Of a stretch of DNA of 64,000 nucleotides, positions 57,211 through 64,000 are shown in pieces. Numbering within the stretch: position 1 is the first letter of the stretch; each line of letters opens with the position of its first letter. Origin of the DNA: Microvelia longipes (lineage: Eukaryota; Arthropoda; Insecta; Hemiptera; Veliidae); assembly GCA_018340805.1 (NCBI GenBank), contig JACMZG010000008.1, forward strand, positions 77,803,612 to 77,867,611. The letters are read 5' to 3'. A model generated the notes under the pieces. The model saw only the letters and a program-made list of their open reading frames with translations, searched no databases and had not been told where the DNA came from. The position numbers were made by a program, and so were the translations under genes.

Positions 57211-58334
57211 CTCTATGAGGTTGGTATATTGTGACACTACGGCACTTTTTAGCATGACATTTGTCACTGTACAACAATTGTTTTCTGCAAAAAATTTTCT
57301 TTTAATACAACACTCAATACTACACACAATATTATTCTTTTTTTAGTTGAAACAATATTCCTTTAGCAATAAATACACGTTTAAGATAAAAATATTAAAA
57401 AATAACTAACAAAGAAAATGTTTGTCGTTAAGAAAAACATTTTCTTTTCTTTAAAATAAATCTTTACAGAATATTACAATATTATGAAACATTTTCAACA
57501 TAGTTTTATGTTTTGTACTTTTAAATTAGGAATTTATAGTCTTAAAATTTAAAAAGGATAAAAAACAGGTTTTAACAAATCAATAATACCTGATAATACT
57601 ATAAGTAAGATTAAAAATAAAAATATAGTTTAAACCATTCCATAAATAATGCTGAATCATATAAAAATTTAGCACTTTTATTTTGGTAAATTTTAAAATT
57701 AAACCCACAACTAATGGTAACTGTAAGCATTTTAAAATAATTGTTAACTTAATTTTTACAATAAAATAAAACTTTAATAAATCATATAATTTTATATTTT
57801 ATAATAAGTTTAATTTTTATATTTTGTAGTGGTTAAGTGTAAACATCTATACACATATTTATTTACAAATATTTTACGATTTTAAAAAATTGATGCATTT
57901 CTTTTTTTCTCTTTGTTTTAAGTGTTAATTATAGCATATATTAATTAGTTCACTTAGTGTTTGTTTTATATCTTATTTGAAATAAAGAATACAAATTAAA
58001 ATGAAAATTGGTCCTTCGTGCCGGATTAATTTGTTATGACATTTTTCTCAAAATACTGTTCCTTCGAGCCAGATTAATTTGTTACAATAATTTCCAAAAT
58101 TAAGACTAGAATTGGCTCAAAGTACAGATTTTACCAATCATAATCCATAATTTGAATTGTAGGTTTGAATAGGATTATGTAAACTAGCAACTCTCGATTT
58201 AACTTTTGTAAAGTTTATTGCTCATCTGGAAAATTCTTTGCAAATGTTTGTAAAGTTCATGGCCACCAACTGTTTGGAATGTCATGTCCACCAACTTTAT
58301 GACTTAATATTTCTTTTCTACCTTTTTAAAAATA
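57211..58334. other. Non-coding AT-rich region
   Basis: A short direct repeat (ccttcg(t/a)gcc(g/a)gattaat near 58014 and 58063) is the only structure noticed. Confidence 0.45.
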
Positions 58335-58815
58335 TTAGTGATAGTGATAGTAATTAGGGAGTGGTGATAGATGACCTAGTGAGTAGACCATGTTTTTGGG
58401 CCTTTTGCTAACTCCTTTAGATAGAAGATAGTGTTCTACCTTAGGAGTCATAGTGCAGGCATTTCTAATCCACAGAAGAGCTATGACTTTACTAAAGTCA
58501 ACTAGAAACACTACGTGCCCCGCTGCCAGACTAAACTTGCTTGCTTTCGAAACCATAAGGCAGAATCATATATATCACATACAAGCTACAATTGCAGATC
58601 CCAAATTTAGCCATAACCCAGGTTCATTTAGGGTTAGGGATATTTTACAAATACATGACATTGCACAGCATCGGAACCATCAGCTTAACGTTCCTTTCGA
58701 AGGATGGCGCATAAATAAATTTTCATTCTTCCCATGAAAATCCCTAAGGCCATGACCGGAATTGAACCGAGAATGTTTGGGTGGCAGGCGCACGTGCTAC
58801 CCATTACATTAAAAA
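58335..58815 (-). mobile_element. tRNA-derived SINE-like element
   Basis: On the minus strand, the head (about 58810-58745) holds taatgggtagcacgtgcgcc, an A-box-like part with a tgccacc anticodon-arm-like stretch, and ggttcaattcc, a perfect box B. A ~350-bp body follows, ending in tactatcactatcactaat, a short tandem tail. The 12-base C run beside the head breaks the acceptor stem, so it is not a functional tRNA gene. Confidence 0.65.
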
Positions 58816-59285
58816 GACCCCCCCCCTTCAAGAACTTATGTAAGCTGAATTATTTTTTTCCAAACCTTTTCAATGAAAAAAGATATAAAACAAAACATTA
58901 AACTTTTCATTGTAATTCGACTAAACGGAATATTATTGTTAAAAATCTCTCCTCAAAATATTGAGGGTGTCATTATTTTTAAGTTATTATTGAGTAATAA
59001 CTTAAAAGTTTCATATTATGGTACCAGCCATGTAAAGTTTACTACTGAATAAACATCCTTCTTAAAAAAAACATTTAACACATAAATTTAAAAAAAAATA
59101 TAAAAAATTTGAACATTTAATTGATTTAAATTATATCTTATTTTAGATTTTACACCACATTTTGACAGATTTAGTTGATTTGTATAGTGTACCCACATCT
59201 CAGATTTGAACATTGTTAAAAATAAATTAAAATTTTGTTAGTTAATTAATGATAGATTAAAACTAGGTTTTTATATGTTCTACAT

Positions 59286-59355
59286 CAGCCCTTCCCAACC
59301 CTTGGTTCGCGACCCAGATTGGGTCGCGAACAAAATGTTTTGGGTCGCCAAATTT
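59286..59355 (+). mobile_element. hAT-like terminal sequence with 12-bp hairpin
   Basis: cagcccttcccaacccttgg then gttcgcgaccca-gat-tgggtcgcgaac and gggtcgcc resemble hAT-family ends (Charlie/MER5-like, recalled). The matching opposite end was not found. Confidence 0.5.
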
Positions 59356-59899
59356 TTTTATTATTCACAATCCAAAAAATGACAAAGATTTATGTGAAAA
59401 CATTATTATAAGCAAATAACAGATTTGCTTAAACATATATTATTTTTAGAAATTGATAATACTTTAAACATGCGATAACAATAGAAGCCGCGGCCAAAAT
59501 ATTTCTAAGAAGTCCTTTACCGACAGAGGCACCCTTTATCTAATTCTTGCTAACTTTGGTGAATTGTTATACCTATGATAATACTGTGTTTAACAGTTTC
59601 TTATCACTTCTTTTAAAGGTTCGGGTTATTAAAATTATAATGTTCAATTATATTTGAATTTGGTTCTAACAATTAAGTTTAATACCGCATACAAGTTTTT
59701 TAATAATTATTGTTTTAATAATTATTGTTCTATTGAACAAGTAAAAAATTAAATATTAGCGGACTAGGACACCAACTATGGTAAGGTTGGAAACATAAAC
59801 ACTCAAAAAAGTGTTTTGATGTTAAGGTGGCACCCCTACATGGGCAAGGTTGGTGTTAGGTGGCAAGTCTACCAGAAACCCAGCTTTCTTTATCAGTGG

Positions 59900-60080
59900 G
59901 ATTGCGTTGTATTTGCAGTCCTACGCTCCTAAGATTGCATCGTGTTTGCAGTCCTTCGCTCATAAGATTGCATCGTGTTTGCAGTCCTACGCTCATAAGA
60001 TTGCATCATGTTTGCAGTCCTACGCTCATAGGATTGCATCGTGTTTGCAGTCCTACGCTCCTAAGATTGCATCATGTTTG
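59900..60080. repeat. 33-bp minisatellite, five full copies
   Basis: gattgc starts units at 59900, 59933, 59966, 59999, 60032 and 60065, with the body gtttgcagtcctacgctcat. Being a multiple of three, it keeps a frame open (11-residue unit with IASCLQSYAHK), but nothing else suggests a gene. Confidence 0.93.
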
Positions 60081-60224
60081 CATGATGTGTGTACACTCCT
60101 AAGTTACAAACCTATAATCTGTCAAAATATTCTTAATGATACACAAATTTTCACTTTGAAAACAACAAGATATAAAATTAACAAACATTTAATAACATAT
60201 TTATTTTATTTAAAATTTACTTAA

Positions 60225-60590
60225 TATAAAAACACAACCCATAAAATAAAACATGGAGCATACAATGGCATTTCCTACAGGGTCATTTTCGCCTGCAAAT
60301 TGTACGTAAAGAATTATTCATTTTATGTTCATTTACTTACTAATTAAATCAGTGTTCTAAGTACGCTCCATATGAACATTCAAAATTATTACATAAATAC
60401 ATATTTTTATAAACTTTGAAGCCTTTTGTATAAAAATGCAATCTGCACAGCAGAATTTTACAAATACAGCTAAAAGACCTTAGATACAGCTATATACGAA
60501 TATTATAGTTTTATTTAAACAATCGTCATTGTTTTAAAGGCGATTCAATTTGTTCACTACTTCATTCAACAGATGTAGATATCATCAACT
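60225..60590. other. Non-coding AT-rich region
   Basis: No feature recognised, apart from short inverted pieces such as catggagcatac / gtacgctccat near 60252 and 60361. Confidence 0.45.
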
Positions 60591-60591
60591 T

Positions 60592-60705
60592 AAGATATTA
60601 CCATTTAAAGATATTACCAACTAAAGATATCACCATCTAAAGATATCACTAACTAAAGATATCACCAGCTAAATATATCACCATATAAAGATATCGCCAA
60701 TTAAA
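60592..60705. repeat. ~17-bp tandem repeat
   Basis: About seven copies of a unit like taaagatatcaccaact. Confidence 0.88.
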
Positions 60706-61315
60706 CAATTTAAATTGACAGTTGAGGGTTGCATAATAAGCAATAGCACAGAATTGGTTTGTAAATAGTTAATATTTACGAACCATTTTGTAAATAGATT
60801 TGTAACATTTGTTGGGTTCTGTGTAACCTACTCCAAGAGTTGTGAAGGTTTTTGTGTTTTCACGTAAATGATAATTCTATTAAATGCGTAATACTGTAGT
60901 TTTGTTGTATTTATTTGATTATAGTAATAATAAAAGGTGTTCAGGTTACTTTTTCGATGTTTCAAAATTCAACCTGTTGGGGCCTCTACTAATAATATCT
61001 CAATGGTAAGAACATTTTAAGTCAAGTTCAAAATCTTCTACAGAAATGTATTATTCATTATTTAGACTTAATATATATTACTATAACAATCAAACCCTGT
61101 CTGGTTTTACTTTATTTAAATCTGGAGAGTAAAAGCAAGGAAGAAAATTTGGCACTTTTTTTTTATAAAATACCCTATGTAAATTTTACAGGAATGATTT
61201 CAAAATCAAATATTTACTCTTATTTCTTATTTTAGTAAAGTTTTATAATAACTATTTCTTGTTATATGTACTAATAAAACTGTTTATTTGGGAAATGTGA
61301 ACTGAACTTTTCAAG

Positions 61316-62165
61316 ATAAATATTAATGTAAAGTTGACATGATATAATTTGTAGGAGAGACACATAGGAAATGTAAATAACAAAATACAATGCTACATCT
61401 GAGAACTGTTTTAACATTTGACATTCATCATGATTGATGGCTTGACATAATGTCATATCCCACTCTGTTTCGTTACGTCTAACCAGGTCTAACTCATCAG
61501 GGCTTCAACAGAAACTAAACTCACTCTGTCCTTGAATTAAAATGGCAAAGAATACAATATGAAGTAATATCAACACCAACAATGTCTTTCCACAAATTAA
61601 TAACCTTATTAAACAGAATGGGATTTCGGCATCAATGCCATCTACAGTGCAGTGGTGGAATTGAAAGGCTCAATATCCCACCACAGCACTGTAGATGGCA
61701 TTATTGCCGAAAGCTGGCTCTGTTTAATGAATTTGTTAATTAATGGAAATATTGGTAGTAGAGTTGTTGGCTTAGATATTATTGTAGAAAATTCCACAGC
61801 CCTAGCTGCTGTTATAATGTAAAGTATTTACCAGAGACAAGCAAGTGCTCTCTTACCTCCATCATGCTTGGCAAGCAAAACCTATATATTTGATTCTACC
61901 TCCCTGATGAGTTAGAATAAGGACACAGATACTTAATATCATTTAATATTACATCACATTATATTTTTTGGAAAAAAAGGTCTGAGTGAGCTTTGTTTCT
62001 GTCGGCGCCCAAATAAGTTAGACGTGGTTAGATTTACCCAAACAGAGTGGGAAATGGTATTATGTTGAGCCATCAATAATGACTAATGTCAAATGATGTC
62101 ATTTTGATCGTTACATTTCCAAGGCGTCTCTCGCACAATTTATATTGTGTCACCTATTCATCTTT
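61316..62165. repeat. Large foldback element with a nested foldback
   Basis: Outer arms 61320-61505 and 61905-62160 are inverted, for example catgattgatggctt(gacat)aatgtcat against atgttgagccatcaataatg, and cccactctgtttcg against aaacagagtggg. Inside is a second foldback, 61575-61765, with arms ctacagtgcagtggtgg / ccaccacagcactgtag and mutated hammerhead-like segments (tgccgaaagctggctctg). Confidence 0.72.
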
Positions 62166-62397
62166 TGCAAAACTCGGTAGTATCAAGTGATAAATAATTA
62201 GTGTAATCTTTTTAGAGGTGTGTATAATACACGATGCCGCAAAAATTTTATTTGATTTCAAAGTTAAAATGGATCATATATAATCACAATACACACTGTT
62301 TTTAATACAATATTTTATTAATATAATATATTTATAACACATAATATACAGGGTGGAACAATTCACTTAAACCAACATTAAACCATTAAAATCATGG

Positions 62398-64000
<1,603 letters not shown>

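Noticed and set aside
58745..58815. Functional tRNA (minus strand)
   Set aside because: Box B is perfect but the acceptor stem cannot form beside the C run, and a SINE-like body follows.
61575..61765. Active hammerhead ribozyme
   Set aside because: Both arms read ctgtaga instead of CTGANGA, so the catalytic core is lost.

Overview
The window is AT-rich, intron-containing animal nuclear DNA. It is almost certainly from an arthropod and most likely an insect: the genes have GT..AG introns, many introns are packed with transposon debris, and the three genes are metazoan families. I cannot assign the order from sequence alone.

Three protein-coding genes are supported. (1) On the + strand at about 8.9-12.2 kb lie the last four exons of a GLIS2-class five-zinc-finger transcription factor. 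Its 5' exons were not found and may lie upstream or outside the window. (2) On the - strand at 37.3-15.6 kb is a complete 11-exon gene for nucleoporin Nup54 (596 aa), with an FG-repeat N-terminus and a coiled-coil Nup54 domain. (3) On the + strand at 39.4-52.6 kb is a four-exon gene ending in a complete MGME1-type mitochondrial exonuclease domain. Its first coding exon is one uninterrupted 9.1-kb reading frame, so the predicted protein is about 3,210 aa, roughly ten times the vertebrate MGME1. The ~3,000-residue extension is low complexity and carries diverged internal repeats. Nup54 and this gene are head-to-head across about 2 kb that holds a cluster of perfect short hairpins.

The rest is repeats. 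The region 0-8.9 kb holds a 70-bp minisatellite, copies of a dispersed family (called R1 here), a nested inverted-repeat complex and two 5S rRNA-like modules. The Nup54 introns hold a nearly full-length but broken CR1/Jockey-type LINE, two older LINE fragments, a tRNA-headed SINE, several foldback (palindromic) elements, microsatellites, and motifs resembling hammerhead ribozymes next to palindromic CCGG sequences. The region 52.6-64 kb has no gene. It holds R1 copies, one with a 5S-like module, twin inverted MITEs, a second SINE-like element, minisatellites, foldbacks, and at the right edge an element with ~330-bp units in direct and inverted copies, interrupted by a ~150-bp poly(A) tract.

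The most unusual item is the giant MGME1 fusion. The hammerhead-like motifs and the 5S-derived modules are the most interesting items in the repeat fraction. No intact tRNA gene, rRNA gene or CRISPR array was seen.
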